Shown in pieces: positions 42,352 to 51,121 of a DNA stretch of 59,298 nt. The position numbers and the translations under genes are program-made. Source of the DNA: Lachnospiraceae bacterium (GTDB lineage: Bacteria; Bacillota; Clostridia; Lachnospirales; Lachnospiraceae); assembly GCA_019424135.1 (NCBI GenBank), contig JAHYZZ010000015.1, positions 1-59,298 on the forward strand, given 5' to 3'. The stretch's first letter is position 1. Each line of letters opens with the position of its first letter. Below the pieces are notes generated by a model that made no database searches, was not told the DNA's origin, and worked only from the letters and a program-made list of their open reading frames with translations.

Positions 42352-42373
42352 TTTTCCGCAGACGCTGGCGTCT
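42327..42373. terminator. Bidirectional terminator, pseudouridine synthase / ThrE gene
   Basis: AGACGCCAGCGTCTG and following bases pair with CAGACGCTGGCGTCT across a T/A-rich loop. The left arm encodes the last residues of the synthase and the stop codon lies in the loop. It serves the two convergent genes. Confidence 0.8.
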
Positions 42374-42395
42374 ATCTATTATGGACAAATCAGAT

Positions 42396-43634
42396 CTAAC
42401 CCGTCTTTTTTCCCACGCGATATTCCATCTTCTTGGCATACAGGATGATTCTCGATACAACGTCCACGATCAGAAAGCCCAGCGCGATCGCAAGGCAGGT
42501 TTCCAAAAGAACGCTGGTTTCTTCGCTTGCCATGGCAGCATCTCCGCTGACCCATCCGTACATCATATAGTACAGGTTTGGTCCTGGGATTAGTGGAAAT
42601 GCGGACGCTGTCAGAAAAATCGTAGCCGGAGCCTTGTTGAGCCGGGACATGATAAATGCATAGGCCGCCACAAAAATTGCGCCTGCCATGGTAGCCCCAA
42701 AGTTGCTGGGCCACACCGCATATACTACCAGATAGATCGCCCAGGTAAAAAAGGCGCCAATCCCGGAAAAGATCACCTGTTTTCCTTTGATTTTAAACCA
42801 CAGTGCAAATCCGACACAGGCCACAGTACAGGATATCAGTTGGATCACCTCACTATGATTCAGGATAAATCCATCCGATTCTCCTTCCCCCAAAAGCTGC
42901 ATGGCAATAGCGATTCCGAATGCAATTCCCGCCGCTCCCAAGATGGAATTCATAATATTGATCAGACCGGAAATAAAATCTCTTTGCAGCACCTCACGGA
43001 TTCCGTTCGTGGTACTGAGTGCACTGATCAGCAACATAACGATTCCGATCATGATCCGGTCCGGATGGGTCCCGATTCCCAAAAATCCCATTCCGATGAT
43101 CACGACTTCCGCAAGAAATGCCAGAATCAGGTTATAAATTAGAAGATTGCTCTCCCTCTTGCCAAGCCAGTTCCCGACAAACACGATCATCAAGGACACC
43201 AACGCTGCCACGATACCATCCATCAGGCCACACCCAAAGAAAACCGCAAAGCCTGTACCGCCCATGATCCCAGCCAGATATGTAATCCAAAGGGGCTGTT
43301 CCTTACGGTTCATGACCTCCAGATATTTCTCATGAAGTTCTTCTGCATCTGGTGTGTTTTGACAGACATACCGAGCCAGATTATTCAGATAGTCCAACCG
43401 GTCATAATTGATCCCTGTCGATTCGATATGCCGAATCTGTGTCAGCATCTCTCCCTCCGGCGTCTCTACGGTAATCTGAATATTGCTTGGAATTGCAAAC
43501 ACATCATATCGTTTAAATCCATAGCTTTTACACATACGATACAGAGTATCATCCAGACGAAAATTTTCTGCTCCGCTGCACAGCATGGCCTCTCCGATAT
43601 CGAGAATCCCTTCCAAAATCCTTTCATAATTCAT
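42396..43634 (-). CDS. ThrE-family threonine/serine exporter (fused form)
   Basis: A 412-residue protein. The soluble N-terminal ThrE domain has LCSGAENFRLDDTLYRMCKSYG near 18-39; about ten membrane segments follow from residue 115. It joins in one chain the DUF1212 (ThrE) and DUF3815 (ThrE_2) halves that many Firmicutes encode as two genes. Likely exports threonine, serine or related small molecules. Monocistronic, between terminators. Confidence 0.85.
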   Translation of the reverse strand: MNYERILEGILDIGEAMLCSGAENFRLDDTLYRMCKSYGFKRYDVFAIPSNIQITVETPEGEMLTQIRHIESTGINYDRLDYLNNLARYVCQNTPDAEELHEKYLEVMNRKEQPLWITYLAGIMGGTGFAVFFGCGLMDGIVAALVSLMIVFVGNWLGKRESNLLIYNLILAFLAEVVIIGMGFLGIGTHPDRIMIGIVMLLISALSTTNGIREVLQRDFISGLINIMNSILGAAGIAFGIAIAMQLLGEGESDGFILNHSEVIQLISCTVACVGFALWFKIKGKQVIFSGIGAFFTWAIYLVVYAVWPSNFGATMAGAIFVAAYAFIMSRLNKAPATIFLTASAFPLIPGPNLYYMMYGWVSGDAAMASEETSVLLETCLAIALGFLIVDVVSRIILYAKKMEYRVGKKTG

Positions 43635-43723
43635 TTTCTTGCATACCCTCCAGTCTCACCAGTCTCATTTTGCATCTAAAGCACATTGTAGAGAATAACC
43701 GTGCGGAATGCAAGCACCTATCT

Positions 43724-44530
43724 TTATAATTCTTTCATCTTCACCAGGATTTTCTGATAAAACTCTTCCTGATCCCCATCTTTTTTCAGGTCCTCCAAAA
43801 TCACGCCGTCCTTCAAGAGGATCAGCCTGCTACAGTAGCTGGCCATCTTTGGATCGTGGGTAACCATAACGATGGTCTTGCCAAGCTCCTGATTAATCTT
43901 GGTCATGGTTGAAATCACCACATCCCCAGACTTGGAGTCCAGATTTCCGGTAGGTTCATCTGCCAGGATCAGCTCCGGATCATTGATCAGCGCACGGCAG
44001 ATTGCCACTCTTTGCTTCTCACCGCCGGACAGTTCGTACGGCTTTTTGTCTAAAAGATGACGGATACCAAATTGCTCAGCACTTTCTTCCGCTTTCTGAA
44101 TGCAGTCCTGCGCCGATCCCTTATCCAGAATCTTCGGCAACATAATATTTTCCCGGACGGTCAAGCTATCCATCAAATAAAAATCCTGGAACACAAAACC
44201 AATGTCCCGACGCCGAATGTCTGCCAGCTCATCTTTCCACAGCTCCTCAGTATCATTTCCTTTAAAATACAGCTTACCAGCCGTCTGCCGGTCAATCATC
44301 CCCAGAATCTTAAGAAGGGTGGTCTTACCACATCCGGATCTCCCCATGATTCCTACGAATTCCTGACGTCCCACCTGAAAATTCAGCCCTTTCAGCACCT
44401 TAATCTCATCTTTTCCCTTTTTCTCCCCAGTCTTGGCATAGTTGCGGATCAAATCCTCCGCAGCCAGCACAGGCTTTGCTTTCTCTTTCATCGGTTCCCT
44501 GGTGTCACCTGCTCTTGTTCCTTCGCTCAT
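43724..44530 (-). CDS. Orphan ABC ATP-binding protein (LolD/MacB/BceA type)
   Basis: A 268-residue ATPase. Walker A is GRSGCGKTT (family usually GxSGSGKST), the signature LSGGEKQRVAICRAL, and Walker B ILADEPTGNLD. The FVFQDFYLMDSLTVRENIMLP Q-loop region is typical of MacB/BceA/LolD exporters. No permease gene adjoins, unusual for this family. Start follows AGGAGGAG. A 12 bp direct repeat lies in the promoter region. Confidence 0.9.
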   Translation of the reverse strand: MSEGTRAGDTREPMKEKAKPVLAAEDLIRNYAKTGEKKGKDEIKVLKGLNFQVGRQEFVGIMGRSGCGKTTLLKILGMIDRQTAGKLYFKGNDTEELWKDELADIRRRDIGFVFQDFYLMDSLTVRENIMLPKILDKGSAQDCIQKAEESAEQFGIRHLLDKKPYELSGGEKQRVAICRALINDPELILADEPTGNLDSKSGDVVISTMTKINQELGKTIVMVTHDPKMASYCSRLILLKDGVILEDLKKDGDQEEFYQKILVKMKEL

Positions 44531-44543
44531 TTTACTCCTCCTG

Positions 44544-44613
44544 ATTCTATATTTCTATAGTCCCGTATCGGTTCCCAAGTATGATTTGATAGAATCGTAG
44601 CATTCTATATTTC
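44544..44613. repeat. 12 bp direct repeat upstream of the orphan ABC gene
   Basis: ATTCTATATTTC occurs at 44544-44555 and again at 44602-44613, 58 bp apart. The spacing is not an integer number of turns by a simple count. It may be a regulator site or overlapping -10 elements (TATAGAAT on the minus strand). Confidence 0.4.
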
Positions 44614-44634
44614 GAAAAGCAATGGATACTTTCA

Positions 44635-44679
44635 AAAAAGAACAACGCTTTTACCCAATGCAAAAGCGTTGTTCTTTTT
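44635..44679. terminator. Terminator after spoVG
   Basis: AAAAAGAACAACGCTTTT pairs with its complement around a 9 nt loop, with T-runs on either strand; it lies 15 bp after the spoVG stop. Confidence 0.85.
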
Positions 44680-44693
44680 CTTCATTTTTTTGT

Positions 44694-44975
44694 CTATGCC
44701 TGAACTAAGTCGTCTTCTGTTTCCAGTGCTTCCTGGTATTTCTCCAGGATCATGGACTGAATCCGCTCTCTTGTCGCGGAATTAATCGGGTGTGCAATGT
44801 CCCGGTACTCACCGTCCAATGCCTTCTTGCTCGGCATTGCTATGAAAAGTCCCTTCTCGCCTTCAATTACCTTGATGTCATGTACCACAAACTCCTCATC
44901 CATGGTGATGGAAACCACTGCTTTTAGTTTCCCTTCTTTTGCTACTTTTCTTACTCGTACATCTGTAATCTGCAT
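44694..44975 (-). CDS. spoVG: SpoVG RNA/DNA-binding regulator
   Basis: A 93-residue protein beginning MQITDVRVRKV, with FVVHDIKVIEGEKGLFIAMP and AHPINSATRERIQ, the standard SpoVG sequence. It acts in sporulation and as a global nucleic-acid-binding regulator. It follows glgD after 36 bp with an AAAGGGG site and no obvious own promoter, so it may be read from the glgCD transcript. Confidence 0.97.
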   Translation of the reverse strand: MQITDVRVRKVAKEGKLKAVVSITMDEEFVVHDIKVIEGEKGLFIAMPSKKALDGEYRDIAHPINSATRERIQSMILEKYQEALETEDDLVQA

Positions 44976-45011
44976 CCTTGCTGCCCCTTTCCTCTTGCGC
45001 CGCCTTAGTTT

Positions 45012-46130
45012 CTACAGCGCATATCTCTCGTTCTTTTCTACAACTACCTTCACACCATTTTCCCCAACATGACGTGTATTTGCCCTGATAGTATTTCTGC
45101 TCTCGACAATACAGTTCTCTATATAAGTATTGTCCCCAAGATAAACGTCGTTGAGAATGATGGAATTTTTGATAACACAATTATTTCCCACGAACGTTTT
45201 CTTGAAAAGAATCGAACTTTCCACGGTGCCATTGATAATGCTTCCGCTGGCAACCAGGCTGTTTTTTACGACAGCTCCTGGATTGTACTTTGCGGGAGGC
45301 AGATCGCTGACTTTGGAATAGATCTCCGGACGTTGTTTGAAGAAATATTCCCTGACTTCAGGTTTTAGAAAATCCATGTTTGTCCGATAGTATGCATCTA
45401 CCGTTGATATGTTGCTCCAGTAATCTTTTATTTTATAACCGTAAATCTTTTTCAGATTCTTATATCTGATCAAAATATCGGTTACAAAATCATACCTGTC
45501 TTCCTCTGCACAGTGCTCGATCAGATCAATCAAAAGCCGTCTCCTGACCACATAGATTCCGGTCGAGATCGTGCTGGAGTGCGCCACCATTGGCTTTTCT
45601 TCGAATTCTTCGATCCGCATGGTTTCATCCATCTTGATCGTTCCAAACCGGCTGGGATCCTCATATGAATCCAGCTCTTTGCAGACAACAGTAATGTCTG
45701 CCTTCTTTGCAATATGGTACTCCAGTACCTTGTTATAATCCATTTTATAGACCGCGTCCCCGGATGTAATAATCACATAAGGCTCGTGGCTTCTTTTCAG
45801 AAAGTCAAGATTTTGGTAGATTGCGTCTGCTGTCCCCCGATACCAGTAACCATTATCAGCAGTAATGGTCGGCGTAAATACATAAAGTCCTCCCTGCTTT
45901 CTTCCAAAATCCCACCATTTTGATGAATTCAGATGTTCATTCAAAGAGCGTGCATTATACTGTGTCAGTACTGCTACCTTCTGAATATGTGAGTTGGTCA
46001 TATTGCTTAGCGTAAAATCGATCGCCCGATAACTTCCGGCGATGGGCATCGCCGCTACGGCACGCTTGCTGGTCAGTTCCCGCATCTTATGGTTATTTCC
46101 GCCTGCTAATATAATCCCTAATGCCCTCAT
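45012..46130 (-). CDS. glgD: Glucose-1-phosphate adenylyltransferase regulatory subunit GlgD
   Basis: A 372-residue GlgC paralogue. The N-terminus reads LAGGNNHKMRELTSKRAVAAMPIAGSYR, lacking the intact GxGxRL...KPA nucleotide motif of GlgC, as in known Firmicute GlgD. It has a C-terminal left-handed beta-helix. It forms a hetero-oligomer with GlgC to make ADP-glucose for glycogen. The 4 bp overlap with glgC implies coupling. Confidence 0.95.
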   Translation of the reverse strand: MRALGIILAGGNNHKMRELTSKRAVAAMPIAGSYRAIDFTLSNMTNSHIQKVAVLTQYNARSLNEHLNSSKWWDFGRKQGGLYVFTPTITADNGYWYRGTADAIYQNLDFLKRSHEPYVIITSGDAVYKMDYNKVLEYHIAKKADITVVCKELDSYEDPSRFGTIKMDETMRIEEFEEKPMVAHSSTISTGIYVVRRRLLIDLIEHCAEEDRYDFVTDILIRYKNLKKIYGYKIKDYWSNISTVDAYYRTNMDFLKPEVREYFFKQRPEIYSKVSDLPPAKYNPGAVVKNSLVASGSIINGTVESSILFKKTFVGNNCVIKNSIILNDVYLGDNTYIENCIVESRNTIRANTRHVGENGVKVVVEKNERYAL

Positions 46131-47401
46131 ACGCGCTCACCTGCCTTTATTAATGTCTCACCGCTTTCCAGCACTCCGCCAGGATAATCCTCCTTTACGG
46201 TAATGCCGCTTAAGGCAGTGTTCTTTCCAATCTGCACTCCCGGCGGTACGGTCGTATTTTCACCGATGGTCACCAGGCCGAAGGAATAGACGGCCGGCTT
46301 TAGTTTATTGGGAATATCGCTGCCGATGCCAAGTGTAACATTTTCTCCGATATCACAATTCTCTGCGATGATCGCCTTATCCACCAGACATCCCTGGCCA
46401 ATGACCGTATCCTTCATGATGATCGAATCCCGGACAACCGCTCCCTGGCCAATGATTACGCCAGAGCCGATCACGCAGTTTCTCACCTCTCCGTAGATCT
46501 CGGATCCGTTGCCGATGATGCTACGCTCAATAACTGCCTGTCCGGAAATGTACTGAGGCGGCAATATCCCACTATTGGTATAAATCTTCCAGTATTCCTC
46601 ATATAAGTTGAACTCTGGAACAATATCAATCAGCTCCATATTGGCCTCCCAATACGAGCCAAGCGTCCCCACATCTTTCCAATAGCCGTTATACTCATAG
46701 GCAAATAGTCTTTGTCCCTTCTCATGGCAGTATGGAATAATATGTTTGCCAAAATCACATCCTGGTTCATTTTTTAATGCCACCAACGCATCTCTTAGCA
46801 CCGGCCAGCTGAAAATGTAGATCCCCATGGAGGCCAGATTGCTCTTTGGCTTCGGGGGCTTCTCCTGAAACTCGGAAATCTGGCCGTCCTCCTCGGCGAC
46901 CACAACCCCAAAACGACTGGCTTCTTCTATCGGCACAGGCATTGCTGCGATGGTGACATCTGCCTTATGCTCTTTGTGATAATCCAGCATGACCTCATAA
47001 TCCATTTTATAAATGTGGTCCCCGGAAAGGATCAGTACATAATCCGGATGGTAAGTCTCTATATAATCCAGATTTTGATAAATTGCGTTTGCCGTTCCGG
47101 TATACCATTCACTGTTGCTGCTCTTTTCATAGGGCGGCAGGATCGTAACTCCCCCGAAATTCCGATCCAGGTCCCAGGAAATACCAATCCCGATATGTGC
47201 ATTCAAACGCAGTGGCTGATACTGCGTCAATACGCCAACGGTATCGATTCCTGAGTTGATGCAGTTGCTGAGCGGGAAATCAATAATGCGGTACTTTCCT
47301 CCGAATGCCACTGCTGGTTTTGCAACCTTTGCCGTAAGGACTCCAAGTCTGCTGCCCTGTCCCCCGGCAAGCAGCATCGCAATCATCTCTTTCTTTCGCA
47401 T
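46127..47401 (-). CDS. glgC: Glucose-1-phosphate adenylyltransferase GlgC
   Basis: A 424-residue catalytic subunit. LAGGQGSRLGVLTAKVAKPAVAFGGKYRIIDF gives the nucleotidyltransferase site in residues 12-43; FQEKPPKPK and the C-terminal beta-helix are present. It makes ADP-glucose from ATP and glucose 1-phosphate. Start after AAAAGGGG. Confidence 0.96.
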   Translation of the reverse strand: MRKKEMIAMLLAGGQGSRLGVLTAKVAKPAVAFGGKYRIIDFPLSNCINSGIDTVGVLTQYQPLRLNAHIGIGISWDLDRNFGGVTILPPYEKSSNSEWYTGTANAIYQNLDYIETYHPDYVLILSGDHIYKMDYEVMLDYHKEHKADVTIAAMPVPIEEASRFGVVVAEEDGQISEFQEKPPKPKSNLASMGIYIFSWPVLRDALVALKNEPGCDFGKHIIPYCHEKGQRLFAYEYNGYWKDVGTLGSYWEANMELIDIVPEFNLYEEYWKIYTNSGILPPQYISGQAVIERSIIGNGSEIYGEVRNCVIGSGVIIGQGAVVRDSIIMKDTVIGQGCLVDKAIIAENCDIGENVTLGIGSDIPNKLKPAVYSFGLVTIGENTTVPPGVQIGKNTALSGITVKEDYPGGVLESGETLIKAGERV

Positions 47402-47434
47402 GTCATCACCCCTTTTCAGTAATTTATAGCAACT

Positions 47435-47463
47435 ATTATAGCATATAAATAAAAATCAGTGAA
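47435..47463 (-). promoter_or_regulatory. Promoter of glgC-glgD(-spoVG)
   Basis: Minus strand: -10 TATAAT (rc at 47435-47440), 17 nt spacer, weak -35 TTCACT (rc at 47458-47463). Confidence 0.55.
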
Positions 47464-47528
47464 CAATATTTACAAATAAATTGATCTTTTTCAAAACTTT
47501 TTATGAAAATATCACAAAAACTTACTGC

Positions 47529-47557
47529 TTGGTTTTTTCTTCATATCTGTATATAAT
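47529..47557 (+). promoter_or_regulatory. Promoter of murC
   Basis: -35 TTGGTT (47529-47534), 17 nt spacer, -10 TATAAT (47552-47557), 57 bp upstream of the ATG. Confidence 0.65.
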
Positions 47558-47613
47558 AATATGGAGAGAAAGTTATTTTATGACTACTACTTTTTAGAAA
47601 GGTATGAAGACTT

Positions 47614-48993
47614 ATGTATCAGATTAATTTCAGTGAACCTGTACACATACATTTTATTGGCATCGGCGGTATCAGCATGAGCGGGCTGGCCGAGATCCTG
47701 TTAAAAGAAGGATTTACGGTGTCCGGTTCAGACAGCAAAGAGTCTGGGCTGACCGACCGTCTGGAACGTCTGGGGGCAAAGGTATTCTATGGGCAAAAAG
47801 CTTCTAATATCATCCCCGGTATTGATGTAGTGGTCTACACCGCGGCCATTCACGAAGATAACGAAGAATATCAGGCGGCCGTTGCTGCGGGACTTCCTAT
47901 GTTAAGCCGGGCAGAGCTTTTAGGACAGCTGATGAAAAACTACGAAATGCCGATCGCCGTATCCGGCACCCACGGGAAAACCACCACGACCTCTATGCTC
48001 TCTCACATTTTGCTGGCCGGAGATATGGATCCTACTATCTCTGTCGGCGGAATCTTAAAGGCCATTGGCGGAAATATCCGGGTGGGAAATTCGGGATTCT
48101 TTGTCACAGAAGCCTGTGAGTATACCAACAGCTTTTTGCATTTCTTTCCAAAGATCGGCATCATCTTAAATATTGATGCAGATCACCTGGACTTTTTCAA
48201 GGATCTTGACGACATCCGCCATTCCTTCCGAAAATTCGCCGAACTGCTGCCAGAAGATGGCACGCTGATCATCAACGCCGAGATTCCTGACCTGGATGGC
48301 TTTACTGACGGATTAAAATGCCAAGTCATCCGTTATGGAAACGACAGCTCCTTGGATTACAGCGCTACCAACATCCTGCACGACAAACTGGGAGACGCAT
48401 CCTTTGATCTGGTAAAATCCGGCATCTTTGTAGACCGCATCACCTTATCCGTCAACGGCGATCACAACGTGTCCAATGCGCTGGCTGCCATTGCTGCCTG
48501 TGACATTCTGGGCGTGTCTGTGGAAACGATCAAAAAAGGTCTGAAAGAGTTTACCGGCACCAATCGTCGGTTCGAATATAAAGGCGAATGGAACGGCGTT
48601 ACTGTTATCGATGATTACGCCCACCATCCCACAGAGATTCGTGCGGCCCTTGAGGCGGCCAGACATTATCCCCATCGGGAGATCTGGTGTGTCTTCCAGC
48701 CGCACACCTATACTAGAACGAAAGCTTTATTTACAGATTTTGTATCGGCACTTTCCATCACGGATCATGTAGTACTGGCAGACATTTATGCGGCGCGGGA
48801 GACGGATACTTTAGGAATCTCTTCAAAAAATATCGCAGATGCATTAAAAGAACAGGGCTGTGACGCTTCCTACTTTTCTTCCTTTGAAGAAATCGAAACC
48901 TTCTGCCAGGAACACTGCCAGAAGGGGGACCTGTTGATAACTATGGGCGCGGGAGACGTTGTAAATATTGGGGAAGCGCTTTTGAAAGGCTAG
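47614..48993 (+). CDS. murC: UDP-N-acetylmuramate--L-alanine ligase
   Basis: A 459-residue Mur ligase. It has the N-terminal Rossmann motif HFIGIGGISMSGLAEIL, the ATP-binding GTHGKTTT from residue 118, NIDADHLDFF and a C-terminal domain with DDYAHHPTEI. It adds the first amino acid of the peptidoglycan stem peptide in the cytoplasm. Monocistronic apart from possible read-through into dnaD. Confidence 0.96.
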   Translation: MYQINFSEPVHIHFIGIGGISMSGLAEILLKEGFTVSGSDSKESGLTDRLERLGAKVFYGQKASNIIPGIDVVVYTAAIHEDNEEYQAAVAAGLPMLSRAELLGQLMKNYEMPIAVSGTHGKTTTTSMLSHILLAGDMDPTISVGGILKAIGGNIRVGNSGFFVTEACEYTNSFLHFFPKIGIILNIDADHLDFFKDLDDIRHSFRKFAELLPEDGTLIINAEIPDLDGFTDGLKCQVIRYGNDSSLDYSATNILHDKLGDASFDLVKSGIFVDRITLSVNGDHNVSNALAAIAACDILGVSVETIKKGLKEFTGTNRRFEYKGEWNGVTVIDDYAHHPTEIRAALEAARHYPHREIWCVFQPHTYTRTKALFTDFVSALSITDHVVLADIYAARETDTLGISSKNIADALKEQGCDASYFSSFEEIETFCQEHCQKGDLLITMGAGDVVNIGEALLKG

Positions 48994-49025
48994 TTATCCA
49001 CATTTTCCACAGGATTTTATCCACA
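48994..49025 (+). promoter_or_regulatory. Three DnaA-box-like sites upstream of dnaD
   Basis: TTATCCACA at 48994-49002, TTTTCCACA at 49003-49011 and TTATCCACA at 49017-49025, all in the same orientation, directly after the murC stop. They lie 53-84 bp upstream of the -10 of the dnaD operon. A weak ACAGG...CCTGT stem with a T-run (49009-49040) overlaps and might end murC transcription. Confidence 0.55.
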
Positions 49026-49074
49026 AAAAACCTGTTTTTTGCGGCAGAAATTTCTTTTTTGAACGCCCTCCCGG

Positions 49075-49083
49075 TGCTATAAT
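49075..49083 (+). promoter_or_regulatory. Extended -10 promoter of the dnaD operon
   Basis: TGCTATAAT at 49075-49083 is a consensus extended -10; the -35 region (TTTTTT, 17 nt upstream) is poor. It starts the dnaD-loader-prs string. Confidence 0.6.
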
Positions 49084-49118
49084 AAACTGCACAAGGTTAG
49101 AAGGAGCGGCGTAAGATC

Positions 49119-50078
49119 ATGACAAAATTAACACTCAGAAACTGCGCACAGGATAACATCACTGTGCTGGAAAATGAATTTATTGACCATTATATGGTAA
49201 AGGCCAACGGAGAATATGTGAAGGTATATCTGCTTGTTTTACGCCATCTGGGAGAGTCCTCCGGCATGCTGTCTATCTCAGAGATGGCCGATGTGTTGGA
49301 GTGCACAGAAAAAGATGTGCTCCGCGCGCTGAAATATTGGAAAAAGCAAGGGATTTTGGACTACAGCGAGGCATCGGGAGAAAACGCATCTGCTCCTGTA
49401 GCGTCCCACGGCTCTGTTTTACACCGTCCTTCCAGAGACGATAAGGAGTTTAAGGAGTTATTATTTGTGGCTGAGCGGTATCTGGGCAAGACCTTGTCTT
49501 CTACAGACATTGATACCATCACCTACTTTTTCGATTCTCTGAATATGACAGCAGACCTGATCGAATATCTGATCGAATACTGTGTGGAGAACGGACACAA
49601 GAGTATGCATTATATCCGGGCTGTAGCGTTGTCCTGGGATTCTCAGAATATTCGGACGGTGGAAGAGGCAAAGTCTGTCACAGTCCAGTATCATAAGAAC
49701 TATTATTCTGTATTGAAAGCTTACGGTATTGGCGGACGAGCACCTGCCTCATCGGAGATTGCGTATATACGTAAATGGAACGAGGAATATGGCTTTTCTT
49801 TAGACATTATCCTGGAGGCCTGTACCCGGACCATGAGCGCTATTCACCAGCCTAATTTTGAGTATACGGACTCAATCTTAAAGAACTGGCAGTCGAAAAA
49901 TGTCCATTACCTAAAAGATATTGAGGCTGTAGACGCCAACTTCCAGAAAGAAAAGGAAAAAAGAACCGCTTCCCGTGAGAAGCATTCCATTAAGACTACC
50001 AGACCTAATAAATTCAACAATTTTGACGGGCGCTCTTATGACATGGACGATTTAGAGCGCCGTCTGATCCAGCAGTAA
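49119..50078 (+). CDS. dnaD: DnaD-domain replication initiation protein
   Basis: A 319-residue protein. The N-terminal winged-helix DDBH1 (about 1-90: YVKVYLLVLRHLGESSGMLS) and C-terminal DnaD/DDBH2 domain (about 120-190, ending in SMHYIRAVALSWDSQNI) are clear; a second DDBH2-like segment (SFSLDIILEACTRT) follows. It helps load the replicative helicase. It is followed 26 bp later by the helicase-loader ATPase. Confidence 0.9.
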   Translation: MTKLTLRNCAQDNITVLENEFIDHYMVKANGEYVKVYLLVLRHLGESSGMLSISEMADVLECTEKDVLRALKYWKKQGILDYSEASGENASAPVASHGSVLHRPSRDDKEFKELLFVAERYLGKTLSSTDIDTITYFFDSLNMTADLIEYLIEYCVENGHKSMHYIRAVALSWDSQNIRTVEEAKSVTVQYHKNYYSVLKAYGIGGRAPASSEIAYIRKWNEEYGFSLDIILEACTRTMSAIHQPNFEYTDSILKNWQSKNVHYLKDIEAVDANFQKEKEKRTASREKHSIKTTRPNKFNNFDGRSYDMDDLERRLIQQ

Positions 50079-50104
50079 TCCTGGCAGGAGGAGACCGTTT
50101 TACT

Positions 50105-51121
50105 ATGGCTTTAAGCAATTCTCAATATGACCAATTAATGCGCATATATGAACAACGTCAGATGGATGATGAACACCGGCTTCGGGTTCATTATCAGAAG
50201 GCCTATGAGCTAATTCCCGAATTGAAAGATCTGGATCAGTCTATTTCTTCTCTAAGCGTCGAAAAAGCCAGACGCCTTCTGGACGGTGATGAAGACGCCC
50301 TTTCTTCCTTAAGGGAAGAACTGCACTGGAAGATTCGTGACAAAAAAAAGATGCTGGTATCCCATGGGCTTCCAGAGGATTATCTGGAGCTTTCTTATAC
50401 CTGTCCGGACTGCAAAGATACTGGCTACATCGGGAATCAAAAATGCCATTGCTTTAAAAAGGCCGAGACGGATCTTTTATATCTGCAGTCAAATTTGCAG
50501 GAAATTCTGGAGAAAGAGAATTTCTCTACATTTTCTCTCAATTATTATTCCAGCAATCATATAGACCCGGTAACTGGGCGGTCTGCACTGGAAGCGGTAC
50601 AGACAGCCTTAAAGTCATGCCATGCTTTTGTAGATCAGTTTTCAGAGAAATTTCAAAATATCCTGTTATATGGAGATACGGGTGTGGGCAAAACATTTCT
50701 TTCCCACTGTATCGCAAAAGAGCTGATGGATGCAGGTTTTTCCGTAATTTACTTTACAGCGGCCGGATTATTTGATATATTTGCAAAGTGCGTGTTTGGC
50801 AGACGCTCCGATGAGGAGGAGGAGACCCTTGATCACATCTATGACTGCGACCTCCTTATCATCGATGACCTGGGAACGGAACTTTCCAATTCCTTTACCA
50901 CATCACAACTCTTCATCTGCCTGAACGAGCGCATACTAAGACAGAAATCAACAATCATATCTACCAATCTTGCATTGGAAGATATGAAAAGCATTTATTC
51001 AGAGCGGACGTTCTCTCGTCTTAGCAGCAACTATATGCTGCTTCGGCTTACGGGGGACGATATTCGTATCCAAAAAAAATTATTAAACCTGGGAGGTACA
51101 AAGGATGCTGCGACGCAATGA
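50105..51121 (+). CDS. DnaC/DnaI-type helicase loader ATPase
   Basis: A 338-residue protein. The N-terminal domain has a four-ligand zinc motif (CPDCKDTGYIGNQKCHC, near 100-116). A C-terminal AAA+ domain carries Walker A GDTGVGKTF near residue 197, Walker B LLIIDDLG and sensor ISTNLALEDM. It deposits DnaB-type helicase at the origin together with DnaD. It overlaps the prs start by 17 bp. Confidence 0.93.
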   Translation: MALSNSQYDQLMRIYEQRQMDDEHRLRVHYQKAYELIPELKDLDQSISSLSVEKARRLLDGDEDALSSLREELHWKIRDKKKMLVSHGLPEDYLELSYTCPDCKDTGYIGNQKCHCFKKAETDLLYLQSNLQEILEKENFSTFSLNYYSSNHIDPVTGRSALEAVQTALKSCHAFVDQFSEKFQNILLYGDTGVGKTFLSHCIAKELMDAGFSVIYFTAAGLFDIFAKCVFGRRSDEEEETLDHIYDCDLLIIDDLGTELSNSFTTSQLFICLNERILRQKSTIISTNLALEDMKSIYSERTFSRLSSNYMLLRLTGDDIRIQKKLLNLGGTKDAATQ

